A stretch of DNA of 64,000 nt from Riptortus pedestris (Eukaryota; Arthropoda; Insecta; Hemiptera; Alydidae): the NCBI GenBank assembly GCA_019009955.1, contig CM032233.1, positions 97,504,001 through 97,568,000 on the forward strand, read 5' to 3'. The position numbers were made by a program, and so were the translations under genes. Numbering within the stretch: the first letter of the stretch is position 1; each line of letters begins with the position of its first letter. This document shows positions 1-13,699 of the stretch, one piece after another. The notes beneath the pieces are model-generated. The model made no database searches, was not told the DNA's origin, and saw nothing but the letters and a program-made list of their open reading frames with translations.

Positions 1-745
1 CAAAAAAAATGTCATCAACATAGTACAACAAACTTCAACAGTACAAAGCAGAGAGATTCAAGAGTACTCGCTCTACCATCAGTGCCAATTAAAGTTATGC
101 CAATGCTGAACACCAGACATAGCTCTTGGAGCTTCTATATCCTATATGTAGCTCAGCAATCATCTATAAAGGTATATTTATTTAATCTGAGGATGGTAAA
201 GGAAGCAGATTGCAGACGAGAATCATTCAAAAAAATGTCATCAACATAGTACAACAAACTTCAACAGTACAAAGCAGAGAGATTCAAGATTATTCGCTCT
301 ACCATCAGTGCCAATTAAAGTTATGCCAATGCTGAACACCAGACATTGCATAGCATAGCTTGTCATGCTCATATATTTTTGAGAGTATAGTGAAGAAAGC
401 TGATTGCAGTGCCAAAACAGTAAAAAAGAAGAAAAAAAAATGGACCTGTCCCTTCAAAAATTTAAATAGTAAGCACCAGAGGTATAAAACAGCGCTGCTC
501 CCTCCATCATATATGTGTGCTTATGTTATGCAAACACTTAATACCAGACATAGCTCAGCAACATTCTATGCACATTTATGATGATGGTGAAGGAAGCTGA
601 TTGCAGATAAGAATCAATGAAAAAGTGGCCTCGTTCTTTCAGTAATATTAATAGTAAGCAGCAGAGGTATAAAACAGCAATTCCTCCATCATAAATCCAT
701 GCTTATGTGTATGTCAAAGCTGAACACCAGACATAGCTGACCAAA
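1..745. repeat. Degenerate tandem repeat, about four units
   Basis: A unit of roughly 185-226 bp recurs. The landmark GCTGAACACCAGACAT starts near 105 and 331, and diverged versions occur near 535 and 717. Units 1 and 2 are nearly identical over about 150 bp (1-150 and 226-350). Units 3 and 4 share a GAGGTATAAAACAGC stretch near 479 and 665. No coding potential is seen, and the array may continue to the left of the window. Confidence 0.75.
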
Positions 746-1169
746 GTGATAAATGAAACTATAAATAAACATATAAATAACCTAATATTAAAGCTCATAA
801 CCTTTACCTAGCAATATCCTTCTGACTCTGTAAAGTACTCCTTCCCGAACCATACGTAGCCCCACACCTACTGCACTTGTACAAACCAATTTTACGTACA
901 AACCGAAGTACATATCTTTTTTATTACCAAGTAATAACTATACTCCAAACCAAGTTCAAATATTTCTCATCAGTATGACACCTTTCAAAAATATTGGTTA
1001 TATACGTAGTTGTATTATAAGAAGATTTTATAAATTAATCAATACTTGTTATCTCCAATGAATCTCATTCCCCAAGTTCTACAGTGGAACTAGTGTTTCG
1101 TAGGTATACTCACAGCAGTACACAAACATTATATCTCAGAAGGAATGGAAATCAATACATCTCTTCAAG

Positions 1170-3400
1170 CAATAGTAGTCAAAATAAAAATAAATTTCAA
1201 CATCTATATTTGCAATATGTACTTACCACCGATTGAACCAATAAATGAAAGTGAGCAACAGAACCTGATACACAATCCACATATCATTTAAGGTGACATG
1301 AATGCATCTCGCATGAGATGGAGCAAGGACACCCACATTTCCTGAACAATAATTATAATGAAACATTTCTATATACCATAAATAATTATTTATGTACAAA
1401 ATTCAGAATAGATGAAAATAGTTCCAATGAATTTTATAACCTTCCCATAACCTACTGGGAAATAAAAACTGCAATCCATTCATTAAAAATATCTTCACCA
1501 GGTCATGACAGAATACATAACGGCAATGCTTAAGAATCTGCCAGAATCTAGTGTACATGAGCTACTCAAATTTTTCAATGCTATCTGGCTACTGGGTAAC
1601 TTCCCAAATGACTGGAGCAAATCTATAATTTTGCCTATCCACAAACCAAGGAAAAATAAATTGCATGTTGACAGTTACAGGCCAGATTCGTTAATGTTGT
1701 GTTTGTGCAAACTCATAAATAACAGGATACTCTGGGTCCTGGATAAATACAATCTTTTATAGAATATCAAATGCGGTTTAAGAAAATCTAGGTCCACAAT
1801 GGATCATATTGTCTCATTGCTGAAATCAATGCTTTCATAACAAAAAATGAATGTATTGGGATCTTTTTTGACCTCAAAAAAGCTTTTGACCCTAACTAGA
1901 GACAAGAAGAATGGAAACTAAATGGGGGACTCACTTGCTTTATTGAAAACTTCCTAAAAAGCCGCAGTATCCAAGTAAGAATTGATGATACTCTATCATC
2001 AGAAAGGGCCATTATCGATGGAGCTTCACAAGGAAGCATTCTAAATGGAACTCTCTTTTCATAGCAATTAAAAGCATTCACACCTGTCAGGCTACACAGC
2101 TTACGAGCATGCATTTTTGTGGATGACCTGGCACTACTTTTCCCCTTCTCAGACTACAGTAAAATGAAAGAAACAATACATTCTCAATAGATTAACTGAT
2201 TGGTCCCAAAATAACAGTATCAAATTCTCCTCAGAAAAAAACAAAATGTATTCTTTTTTGAAAAAGAAAAAAACAAAAACCAGTGCACCACCATCTCTTT
2301 ATTTAAATGAAACCCAGCTATCTTTCATAAACATCCATAAATTCCTAGGTATAATGGTTGATAACAAATAAGGATCAATAAGAAGGCCAAGTCCTCTACT
2401 GGTTTTTAATATTATGCAGAGTGTACTTTCGGAGTCAACGCTCCATCCTCAGTGCCTGCTGACAAACACAACCACGAGTTAATTTAACATTCATAGCATG
2501 GCACAAAAGCAAAATAAAACAACAGTCATAAAACCAGACACAAAATAATGAGTAAAACAATGGAAAATCTTAAAACTAGTCAACAAATAAAACTAGAAAA
2601 TCTAATAACTAGTCAACTACTAAAAAATTAAAACCAAAACAATAAAAAATCTACTAACAAGTCAACTAATAAAAGAAGCAAACAAAGATAAGCATATGTC
2701 AAAACTATAAATAAAATTAAAACTATAAAACCTACACAAATTACAGATGTATATGGGAAACATATCACAGAGGGTGGGAACCTCTGAAAAACCCCCCGGA
2801 GGAACTGTAAGAGACCTCTAAAAAAATAAACAAACCCCATACTAATAATAGAGAGGAGATGTAGGAGGTACCTGATTAAAGCTGCGTTGCCTGGACCACG
2901 ACTGCCGGGCGACTGAACCTCTGTCCCCGTAGAGAGAGTGTTGATAACAAATTAACATGGCTTCCGCATACTAAGGAAACAAGAAACTTATGCATGAACC
3001 GTCTGAACCTATTAAAAATACTTGCAGGTACCTCAAAGGAAGCAGACAGATTTACACTGTTAAAGATGTACCAGAGCCTAATCCAGTCCAAGCTAGACTA
3101 TGGAAGATTTGTGTACAGCTCTGTTTATACAAGACATCTCAGTTTGATAGACTTTGTACACAATGTCGATCTGAGATTTACCCTAGGATCTTTTCGAACT
3201 AGACCCATTATTAGCCTCTGTACTGAAGCAAATATTCCTCCTCCAAGACATTCCAAAAGTATAGAAGAGATCAAAATGTTAAATATAACAATGGAAACCT
3301 TTTTCTGCCATAGACCTACATTAAGCCGAAAATCAACTTATCTATACTCAACAACACACCGAGGAATCAATCCTCTATAAGTAATCCAAACCATTTTCTA
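1170..3400 (+). mobile_element. I-like LINE remnant (endonuclease/RT fragments, broken)
   Basis: Translated pieces in shifting frames follow non-LTR retrotransposon ORF2 order. An endonuclease fragment near 1190-1330 reads NMYLPPIEP, then GDMNAS. RT N-terminal pieces lie at 1318-1762 (ISSPGHDRI; LGNFPNDWSKSIILPIHKP). An RT core fragment contains QGSI and the catalytic-box variant FVDDLALLF near 2115-2140. The RT thumb and following region lie at 2994-3380 (LIQSKLDYG, then ALGSF-type motif LGSFRTRPI). Frameshifts and stops are numerous, so it is not functional. It resembles the minus-strand LINE at 59-62 kb in sequence style. The element is interrupted at 2370-2939 by another insertion. Confidence 0.8.
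2370..2939 (-). mobile_element. SINE-like insertion inside the LINE, flanked by a 13-nt duplication
   Basis: The 13-mer GTTGATAACAAAT occurs at 2357-2369 and again at 2940-2952, exactly bracketing this ~570-bp segment. The LINE reading resumes beyond it. The segment has a GC-richer head at its right edge (about 2870-2939) and an A-rich body on the + strand. A minus-strand retroposon or SINE is therefore the simplest reading. No protein is encoded. The family is not recognised. Confidence 0.65.
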
Positions 3401-4380
3401 GCAAGCAATAGGCAAGAAAAGTTATACATAGTCATGGTCTCATTGGGAGATGGTTTCACCTCTTGCTCTTGCCTATTCCTGCATTAACACTATGGAATGC
3501 TTGCCTGATTACATTATTGCAGGCCCTGTCATCACTTAAATACCTGGCTCAATGAAATCCTCCAAGATGAGATAGTTGAGTACTCCACAGTGCCTTAAGG
3601 GGCAAGGATACCTCATGGATTACTGGAATGAAGGGTTTTCACAGAAGTGACAGCCATGATAGAATTAGCCCAAACTTCATGGGGGGGGGGGTTGAAAGGG
3701 GTCAAGTTTACCCCAAATATCAAGGAATTGAATTTAAAATCAGTTATTATATTGTCTCCCTTCTACAACTCTGCCACTTCCGGTATAGCATGCCAGTTCG
3801 CACAATGTCCGTAGATGGAAGCAGACACTTCCCTTTACACCACTCCACCACACTGTAACTCACTATTAACTGATACTAGAGGAGAACAGGCAAGCAGATC
3901 GGTCCTGGAGATGTTCACCCTCCTGTTACATGGTTAATATATCTACTGTCTTGGAGATGTTGGAACTTGTTCTCAAGAGACCTGATCTATTTGGAAAATT
4001 AATGTAACAGCATTACTTCTCAAAAGTGATTTCTCTCTGGATCTTCAGACGATGAAGGCTTTGAACTTGAATTCGAATCGGAGAGTTACAATACCACTGT
4101 GTTAAAGACGATTTTCTTTCAATGTAATGTGCAGAAATATGACAACAGCAAATTTCATCACAACAAAACATCAAGATTAGTCAAGAAATTTCCAGCAATA
4201 AAGGAATCAACTGGTGGGCCCATATTGCTCTGTGTATTCGAATTCCTTCTATGAAAAACTATCAAATTTTTAAATGCACAACTCTTAAAGAGAATAATTA
4301 ACATCTTTCTAACATTATTTACCAAAGGCAAGAGATTTAGAAAGGTGATAGTATGTCTATATTGATATCAGAATGAACTG
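3400..4380. other. No recognisable gene
   Basis: AT-rich sequence. The first ~200 bp may be eroded LINE 3' sequence. There is a run of G near 3682-3691. No splice-bounded coding segment or RNA gene was recognised. Confidence 0.5.
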
Positions 4381-4695
4381 TACTGAAGTAAGTAGTTATA
4401 GAGGGCTCACTATACTTACATGGTTATGTCATCATGACTGAAGAATCAGCTTGACAAACAATTGAGTAGACAAACGATGGACAGCTAGTATCATCTGGGA
4501 GAACAGTACTACACCATATCCCTTCAAACCAATGGTTGTATATCTTATAAGCTGTTTAGACAGCATTATTTGCCTATAAATAAAAGTAAAAGAAATAACA
4601 TTTGATAACTCTGCATTAAAATTATATCAACCAAATACAGGCATATAAACAAGACATTTACAATTCGAAAGAATAATATCTGTCAATTCCTTCAA
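4380..4695 (-). repeat. Exon-like repeat, copy R1 (partial)
   Basis: Minus strand. This is the most diverged of four copies (others near 8.1, 11.2 and 11.7 kb). Read on the minus strand, a T-rich tract and AG (4574-4575) precede a block that encodes AYKIYNHWFEGIW and then VLPDDTSC. The right flank (about 4625-4690, containing AATAATATCTGTCAATT) matches the sequence flanking copy R3 near 11.4 kb, so the duplication includes intron-like sequence. Its origin is unknown. Confidence 0.6.
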
Positions 4696-5409
4696 CTAAG
4701 GCTTCCTTATGGGTATTCCCTGAACCTCTGTTTATAAACTGTATCATTAGAATGTATTATTTCAGTAACTGTTATACAATTGTTAAAGAACCACCGATGT
4801 GTTTGACCCTGTAGTACCATTAGATTTATACTTGTACCTCACCTGTTTTTGGCTTCAATGGTCAGTTTCTATTGCTTCTTTGAGATAACAGGCATGAAAT
4901 TTAAAGCACCAACAAAAAAAAACTATTTGAGAAATTTCATTTATTCGTAAAGTGACAACAAATTGTCCGTAGTAAAAAAAAAAAAAGATAACACAACAAC
5001 TTGTTAGACATCATTTTCAAGGGAAAATAGGAGGAAACTTCAAAGGTGGTTCTTGGAAGGTGTAAGTGATTATACAACAGGTATGTTTGAACAAAATAGA
5101 GGCTAACTTCTACGATAAAGATTTTTTTCTGTAACAAATTGCATTCTTTGCAGAGTGTCTTTGTCAGTGCCCTGTTGACACAGAATTACTATAAAAACCT
5201 ACTTCTATTGTAATATATAAAAAAAATGATGAAAAGTTAAAACTATGGTAAAAAAAAAAACCATTAAAATACTATTTTTAAAACTAAATAAAACCATTTC
5301 ATATTCAGTTTTAATAGCAGTACTTAAAATTAGCTTTTTATGGTTAAAAAGTGATGTTTAACAAGCCAAGCACAAGATTAGCAAATTTTCTGGCATTTTC
5401 CACTTTTCT

Positions 5410-5840
5410 TAACCCTTAGGCTTCTACAGGCTGATGTATCACTCTGGTGATTTCTGTACCAAGAATGCTACGGACTGAGATATCAGTCCAGAGGGAGACG
5501 TGCCCCGGGTGATACAGACCAATATAATAGTCCAGCATGTGTTAGCAATGGATTTTTATAAACTATTATATCAGATCTTCCTCTAATGCCATATGTTGTC
5601 TTTTTATAGAAGCTGCAGTGCCCTTCAAAGCCAATAGATAGCATCGGTACTGATTTTTTTTTCATTTTTAGTATCCCTATACCAAAAAGCTTATAGGATT
5701 CCCTGTATACCTGCTCTTTCCCTTTTTCAATCCCAAGTACCGTTACACATAACCTGTAGTTCATCCTTGCATATTTAGTGAGTATATTTTCTCCTATTCA
5801 AGAGTACAGTTCAGTGCATCAAAATGTCCAGAAAAAGAAT
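5410..5840. repeat. Dispersed repeat C, copy 1
   Basis: Aligns by eye with 23725-24080 over several hundred bases. Shared landmarks are AGCTGCAGTG followed by C(T)TCAA(A)GCC(A/G)ATAGAT, then CTTTTTCAATC(C/T)CAAGTAC, then ATATTTAG near the right end. No protein or RNA signature is seen. Probably a transposon or SINE family of unknown class. Confidence 0.7.
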
Positions 5841-6315
5841 TTTTTTCTGATGATGAAATGTTGTCAAGTGCATTGACTAAAAGTGGGGGTTTACTGAAGG
5901 CTCAAAACTAAAAAATCACGACATGAGTATGATGACCTCAATAGCTGATTTTCCTTAAGGGAAATCTGCGAAAATAATAACTCTCTCAATATACGAGTTA
6001 CAAATAAATGTATGAAGCAACATTTGTAGATCAATAGCTTAACAAAAGTTATTCTATAACATTTTTTGATACAACATAATAAAGGAGATATTTTGCAATT
6101 TCAACCCCCCCCCTCTCTCTAAACCAATAAAATTGGTTCTGTACACATTTTTTTATCCAACATATAATAAAGAAGATATTTCGAATTTTTGACCCTCCCC
6201 CTCCCCACACTGATCCTATTTCAGCCATGAACGAACTATATCTTTACAGAAAACATTTAAAATATAGAGTTTGGTAACAATCAAACAAAAATTACAACCG
6301 TTAGAATGTTAACAG

Positions 6316-6394
<79 letters not shown>

Positions 6395-6512
6395 AATGGA
6401 CTTCATTATCATCATCTATGTAGGATCGACAGAAATTTTGAGGATTTTTTTTTTAAAAACGCATCATGAGTACAACCTCATTAGCTGATTTCCCCTAAGG
6501 GAATCTGCTAAA
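5841..6512 (+). mobile_element. Helitron/Helentron-like family B, two nested or adjacent 3' ends
   Basis: Two copies of the family B 3' end are present. One is near 5936-5967 (ACCTCAATAGCTGATTTTCC, then AAGGGAAATCTG). The other is near 6470-6512 (CTGATTTCCCCTAAGGG, then AATCTGCTAA). Both are short hairpins preceded by a 'CATGAGTAc..CCTCA' motif that recurs at 25.5 and 52.4 kb. The second copy holds the internal (TA)n/(GA)n tract. No 5' hairpin is recognised here. Confidence 0.6.
6319..6389. repeat. Compound microsatellite (TA)n then (GA)n
   Basis: Uninterrupted TA repeats to about 6356 run directly into GA repeats to about 6389. The tract lies inside a family B element. Other B copies carry (CT)n(TA)n(CA)n or (CA)n(TA)n at the equivalent place. 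Confidence 0.95.
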
Positions 6513-6719
6513 AATATTAACAAACCTTCAGAATAAAAAATAAAAAACATTGCTGCTTTTCAAGAAGCTAGATGATCAGGACAAGGTAGTTTTAAAAAAG
6601 GGAACTAAACAATAAACTATAGCTGTGATGAAAGGCTCCACATATTTGGGACAGGATTCATCATTGGCAAAAGATTCTGAAGCTTGGAGATAGGCTTCAG
6701 GCCAATCGGCCCAAGACTA

Positions 6720-8070
6720 TGTGTTATAAGAATTAAAGGAAAACACCACAACTACTCCATCATTTGCACTCATGCACCTACAGAAGTATTATTGGACATC
6801 TGGAATGAGGAAAAGCTGCCTTCGGAGTGAAAGAAGACTATAATATTTCCAATTCAGCAATTTCATAGAATGCCAGAACTATAGAGGATTATGTCTCCTT
6901 CCTTGAGCATATGAAGTGCAGTCAGCATTTTTTTTTCAGAAGGCTCCACCCTTTCGCAGAATGGGGAATAGGGAAATACCAGAGTGGCTTCTGAACAGGT
7001 AGATCAAAGACGGACCAAATCTTCAAACTACATTCACTCCTTGAGAAAACCAGAGAGTATGAAATGAGCACTCATCATGTATTTGTTGATTTAAAGGAAC
7101 CATATGAGGAAAGATGTCTACAAAGCAATGCTCAACATGCAGATACTTCCAAAATTGGTAAGAATCACACACATGACAATGAAGGGTAAGTTCTGCTGGT
7201 TGGGCCTGTCTTGTATTTAACTTAGCCCTTGAGAAAGCTGAGAGGAACTCAAATATCAGAGACCCTCCTAAATACACATGTTCAGGTGCTTGGATATGTG
7301 GACGACATGGACACTGCTGGAAGGACACTGAAGACAGTCAGGGAGATTTCTGAAGCTTCACATGTAGGAATCGGATAATTATAAAAACATGGTTAAAACA
7401 AAGCACATGGTTGTCATTGTGTCAAACAAAAGCATGAGAGCCGAAAATGTTTTACACAGTTTGGTACACACAGAGTGCAAGGGGTGCGCGAATTTACCTA
7501 TTTAGGCTACTCCAAGAGATTATCCGGAATGACATTGGGGTAGAAATAGACAGGCGCATCCTGACTGCTAATAGGTGTTCTTTTGCTTTTCAAATACAGC
7601 TCTGTTCTAACAACTTGTTTAAGTCCACAAAGGTCATAATGAATATATACATCGTTAATTTTATCTGTCTTAACATATACCTCAGAAACCTGGACTCTTA
7701 CAAGGACTCAGAAACTGGAGCTGGCAAGGATTGAAAGAGAGATCCTCAGAAGAACTTACAGAGCTGGGATTGATAACAGAGGTTGGTGAAGGAGAACAAG
7801 CCCCGAGATAAAAGACCTATACAAGGACTTACACATGGTCAATGTCATTAAGTTTTTTTGCCAATGATGGTTGGGCAGGACATGCCATAAGGATGAATCC
7901 TGAGAAAATACCATCTAAAGTCCTGTTGGAACACATATTTGGAGTATGGAAGGTTGGACACCCGAAGCTGCGATGGGAAGATTGTGTTGCTACCAATGCA
8001 CTAACTATACTTGGCAACTGGAAGGCAGCAGCCAAAAACAGAGATAACTGGCAGTCAATAATGGAGTAGG
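6720..8070 (+). pseudogene. LINE ORF2 remnant (RT core to C-terminus)
   Basis: Fragments in several frames occur in correct LINE order. They are an RT block near 6850-7120 (YQSGF, then TGRSKTDQIF; HHVFVDLKE), a YVDDMD box near 7294-7312, and a thumb-like block (IIRNDIGVEIDRRI, then ANRC) at 7520-7585. Then come ETWTLT/LARIEREILRR-type sequence near 7690-7760 and the C-terminal block 7842-8068 (WAGHAIRMNPEKIP; VGHPKLRWEDCV; NWKAAAKNRDNW). The C-terminus is typical of LINEs whose ends read 'WAGHV.RM...GRP..RWED'. Many frameshifts are present, so it is inactive. I do not assign a clade. Confidence 0.8.
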
Positions 8071-8099
8071 TCATGATTCAACATAGTGGGTAGTAGAGC

Positions 8100-8305
8100 C
8101 AGAAAAAAAAAATATAATATACGTCAACTAACGCTTAGAGCATTCCACATAAGTTTTTGACTTGAGACTGATGTATGAAGAACGGCCAGCATCATCTCGA
8201 AGAACATGCAATACCATTTCCTACCAGTCATATATCTTGTAAGCTTCTTAGTCAGCAATAGTCGCCTGTAAATAAAAATTTCCTCAGAGGGGTGTACTAT
8301 ATCCA
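8100..8305 (-). repeat. Exon-like repeat, copy R2
   Basis: On the minus strand a TTTTTATTTACAG acceptor-like sequence (AG at 8266-8267) precedes a block that aligns with copies R3 and R4. It retains TGRKWY in one frame and, after a 1-nt indel relative to R3/R4, RDDAGRSSYISLK in another. This copy is therefore frame-disrupted. Confidence 0.6.
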
Positions 8306-8309
8306 TTGC

Positions 8310-8735
8310 TGTGGAGCCTTGTGATGAACCCCCTACTGGAGGATTTAAATAGACAAGGCTTTAGGGCAGTAGGATACGCTGATGATATAATACTCGTAAT
8401 TATCAGATGTAAGGTGCAATCGATGATATGAGATCTGATGAATAGAGCCCGGAAGTTAACAGAAAGATTGTGTAGGAAAATGGGGCTCGCTTAGAATTCA
8501 AAGAAAAAAGTAGTTGTACTCTTTATGAGTTGGAGGAAACTTACTGAATTGGAAGTTTCCAGACTAACAGGGGTGATAGTAGAGTTTAAAGATAAGGTCA
8601 AGTACCTGGGAAGAAGAAATGCTTGACAAAAGAGTAAACTGGAAGGAGCATTTGAATTATGCTACCAACAAGGCTGTAAGAGCCCTTTGGATCTGTAGGA
8701 GCTTATATGGAAAGACAGGGGAATGAAGCCCTACA
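8310..8735 (+). pseudogene. LINE RT fragment, left half
   Basis: Reads MNPLLEDLNRQGFRAVGYAD, with the catalytic YADD box near 8372-8383, then KLTERLCRKMGLA and VKYLG near 8600-8615. The reading continues, after an insertion, at 9890-10920. An in-frame stop after MGLA and frame changes show decay. Confidence 0.75.
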
Positions 8736-9889
<1,154 letters not shown>

Positions 9890-10950
9890 AAATTAAAAAA
9901 CCTCTGTGGCTTGGATGTACACAGCAATAATAAGGTCGATACTACGATACAGATGTGTGGTGTGGTCGCATAAATTGAATGTTAAAGGGAACATCGGGAT
10001 GCTCACAGAAGTGCAGAGGTTGGGCTGTCTGCTAATCAAAGGAGCAATGAACTTGACAACCACTGTAACAATGGAGATAATCTCGCATCTCAAGCCAATA
10101 GAAATCTTCATTGAGACAGAGAAAATGAAAGCAATGAGGAACAAGGAGCAATCAGGGTGGTGAGAATGATAGTTATCCAAAATTCAGCCGGACAGAATGG
10201 CTTCCAGAGGATGTTGGAAAACATTGGGAAGATACCGGAACTTAATATGGCATTGGAAGTAATGGCAGAGAATCTCGTATTTGAGAAAACTTTTATGGTG
10301 GACATATATGGGCTCAGCCAATTGAAAACGGACAGATATAAACAGCCAAATGGTCTGAATGTTTACACAGATAGCTCCATGATGGAAGAGCTGACCGGGG
10401 GAGGAGTGTCGAACAAGGCGGGCAGAAATACCCTAAAGGAATGGATTGCCTTGGGACCCACTGCAACAGCTATTCAAGCCAAAATCTTTGCAATTTTCGG
10501 CAGCTGCTCATCAATCAGCTGAACTAAAAGTGGTGGGAAAGGTTATTAATATTATATAGGGCTCTGGCAAGAACAGCAATAAGTTCCAGGATTGAGGAGG
10601 AATGCGTTATGATTATAATTTACTAGAGTTAACAGAAGGGTGACAGTATACTGGGGATAACAGAGTATCCCAGGAAATGAAGATGCAGATAAATTGGACA
10701 GGAGAGGGTCGAGTGAAACCCCCATTGGAACAGTACCCTATATCGGAGTATCTTCATCATTTCTTAAGAACTTCATAAAGAATGTGGTCAGAAAGGAATT
10801 CGAAAAACTATGGGAAAGACACAAGGTTACCCACATGAAGGCTCTCATTGGGTTTGAGGAGAGAAGAAACAGGGAAATTTACATCAGACTGTCTAGAAAG
10901 GAACTCTGAGATGTAGTGGGAGTGATCTCGGGTCACTGGAACAATAATAA
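9890..10950 (+). pseudogene. LINE ORF2 remnant with RNase H domain, right half
   Basis: Continuation of the RT fragment ending at 8735. WMYTAIIRSILRYRCVVW and LTEVQRLGCLLIKGAM (about 9912-10060) are the post-RT region. LNVYTDSSMMEELTGGG (about 10350-10400) is the first RNase H motif, with the catalytic Asp in YTD. The frame changes near 10157, and later RNase H motifs are eroded. An RNase H domain places the element among I/R1-like LINEs. Inactive. Confidence 0.75.
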
Positions 10951-10984
10951 ACACATGTTTAACATCAAACTCAGTGAAACACCA

Positions 10985-11472
10985 ATTTAGAGAAAGCTCA
11001 ATATGCTTATTATGCTTGTTTCTTTGAGAGTGGATAATCAGCTGGGCACTCATTGCAAAGCACTTACGTGTGGTAACTAGGATCTCGTGTGTATCATAAG
11101 CTTGTGAAATAGCAGGCTTTGAGTATCAAGAAAACATTAGGCAATGCCACATTAAAATATTAACAAACATCTTGGCAGAAAAAAATTGATAACCAACCTT
11201 TAGAATACAAAAATATATTCTCTGTCGACTATAGTGTTCCATCCCAGTTTAGTGGCTTGAGAGAGATGTATGACAAACAGCAAGCATCATCTGGAAGAAC
11301 AGTACGATACCATTTCCTACCAGTCTATATCTCGTGAGCTGGTTCATCACTATTATTCACCTGTAAATGAAAAATAAAAACATTTGACAACACTAAATTA
11401 ATATCAACCACATAGAACCATAAAAATAAGACGTTTACAATTCAAAAGTATAATAATATCTGTCAATTTAGG
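10985..11472 (-). repeat. Exon-like repeat, copy R3 (tandem with R4)
   Basis: This ~480-bp unit is followed directly by a second copy; for example, AACATTAGGCAATGCCAC begins at about 11133 and again at about 11613. On the minus strand, TTTACAG (AG at 11361-11362) precedes an open stretch 11360-11229. It encodes WYRTVLPDDA, then LSYISLKPLNWDGTL, then a stop. Upstream of WYR all frames close quickly, so any exon would have to begin inside the repeat. Confidence 0.7.
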
Positions 11473-11925
11473 AAGAGCTCACTATGCTTATATGGCAGTT
11501 TCTTCGAGATTGGAGAATCCACTGAATGATTATTGAAAAGGACTTACGTTAGACAACTAGGATCTCAAGGATGTCATAAGCTTGTTAAATAGCAGCATTT
11601 AAGTATTAAGAAAACATTAGGCAATGCCACAATAAAATATTAACAACCTTCTTGACTAAAAACAATTGATAACGAACCATTTTAATACAAAAATATAATA
11701 TCTGTTGTCTATCCATTACTGTGTTCCACCCCAGTTTAGTGGCTTCAGACAGATGTATGACGAACAGCCAGCATCATCTGGAAGAACAGTACGATACCAT
11801 TTCCAACCAGTCATATCTCGTGAGCTGGTTCATCACTATTATTCACCTGTAAATAAATAATAATTACATTTGACAACACTAATATATTATCATCCACATT
11901 GGACCCTATAAATATGATTCTTGTC
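11473..11925 (-). repeat. Exon-like repeat, copy R4
   Basis: Second unit of the tandem pair. The minus-strand acceptor-like TTTATTTACAG has its AG at 11847-11848. The following open stretch to 11716 reads WYRTVLPDDAGCSSYICLKP, then LNWGGTQ and a stop. Differences from R3 are mostly substitutions, so the coding frame of this block is kept between R3 and R4. No family was recognised. Confidence 0.7.
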
Positions 11926-13695
11926 CAGGCGTCTAATAACTGGACTCTAACATGCTAGATACATATACTCTCAGTTTAATGAGGCAGAATCTCGGGATAA
12001 TAAAAACCAATTGATTTCGTCATGTGAGATAACTAGAGTTATGTCCTAGACACTAAGATCAATTATAGCGATTTTCTAGTAATAATAACTGTTTAGTACC
12101 AGTCCTACCATTAAAATTTCAAATTCTTACCAGTAATTGTAGAAATACAGTTCCTAAGTACATAGAAAAAAAAATGATGTACCCCACATCTGAACTAATT
12201 AGTCGTTGTCAATGAAAAAATCAGTTATGCATAGCACAAGCCACTCTCAATGATATGACTACAGAATTACAAACATCTATATCAATCAAAATAATTAAAA
12301 ACAAATTAAGGTCATTTAGAAGGAAATTCCGGATTACAATATTTCTTTTATAAATTATACAGCAATGAGCTAGAAGCTCAGTTTGATAAATGGCCTATCA
12401 TTGAGTGTAAAGAAGTATAAAATATATAGATAAGGAAAATCAAAAAGTATGCCAATCAAAAGATAATAGCCAGTCTGATTTGTGTAGTTAGTTACAAATT
12501 TATTCCTCATAGTCCTTTTACCTTATAACATATTCTCAGCAATCCTGAACACTTCAAGATGAGTATGCATCAAAACAATAAAAAATGTCTTCAGACACAA
12601 AAACATAATTTTATATTGTTTTAATAGACATGAATAAATAACTTACCCTTCCGTAATATTTATCTCACTTATATTAATTGAACATATAAAAAAAAAACTC
12701 ATAAAAGAAAAAGTGACAAAAAAAAGACAATCAAAGAGAATACTCTATTTGCGAGCTTGATAAGCTGTTAACAACAAGCCTAAATCCCTAGGTTTAGGGC
12801 AAATTATTATTTATTCAGGTTTAATTTTTGCTACTGTGGCTAATTGGGATTAGGGTAAATTTTTTAAAAAAACAACAGTAAAATGAAGTAATAAACACAG
12901 GAGGTAACAACGCTATGCAGGAAAGGTTATAAACTTAACCAAAGCTAGAGAATCGATTAAAATAGCTTCAAGAACTCAGACTTTTCCCTTCACCGAAGTT
13001 TAGGATTTAAGAGAAATATCTCACTGGAAATGGCGTCATTAGTGGCCAATATTCCAGAGATTTATTAGAAAATCAGGGTAAAATCAACTAAAAAAATGTA
13101 TGCGCATTTTTAGTAATATTTCCATTATTAGAAACGAAATGAAATGTGTTTATTTCCATTAAAGTTAGCATAAGATAATAGGATAAGTCAAAAAGGTTTT
13201 GATTCCTACAAACAATTTTCTAATATCATATCAATTAATTTCTATAAATATTATTGAGTAAAATTTATAATTATATAATGCATTCGTTATAAAATAAGGT
13301 CAAATTCTATGAATACATATTATAAAATCCATCAGTTAAAATAATTGCATACAATAAATTAATTTCGTTAACAATCTTAATACCACTCAAAATATAAAAC
13401 ATACATTTTTTTAATTTATTGACTTGTAAATTTATTAAAGGATGGCAAGCTTTATAAATGATAAGAAACTTGTCTCATATAAAACAGACATATATTTTAT
13501 TTATTGCTTACAAGGATTTTCCTTATAGTAAGGAGTTGGCCTTATATAATGAGGTTAGTTTTTATATGTTAGTAGCTTATATATAAACATATTTTTACAA
13601 ACTAGATTTGAGTATAACTGACAAAAATTTACCAATAGATAGGTATAGCAGTACTAAATAAACAAAAAAAAAACAATTAAGAGAAGAAGAGAAAT
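11926..13695. other. AT-rich region with no recognised gene
   Basis: Very AT-rich. No splice-bounded open exon, RNA gene or transposon signature was recognised by eye. Confidence 0.5.
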
Positions 13696-13699
13696 TTAA

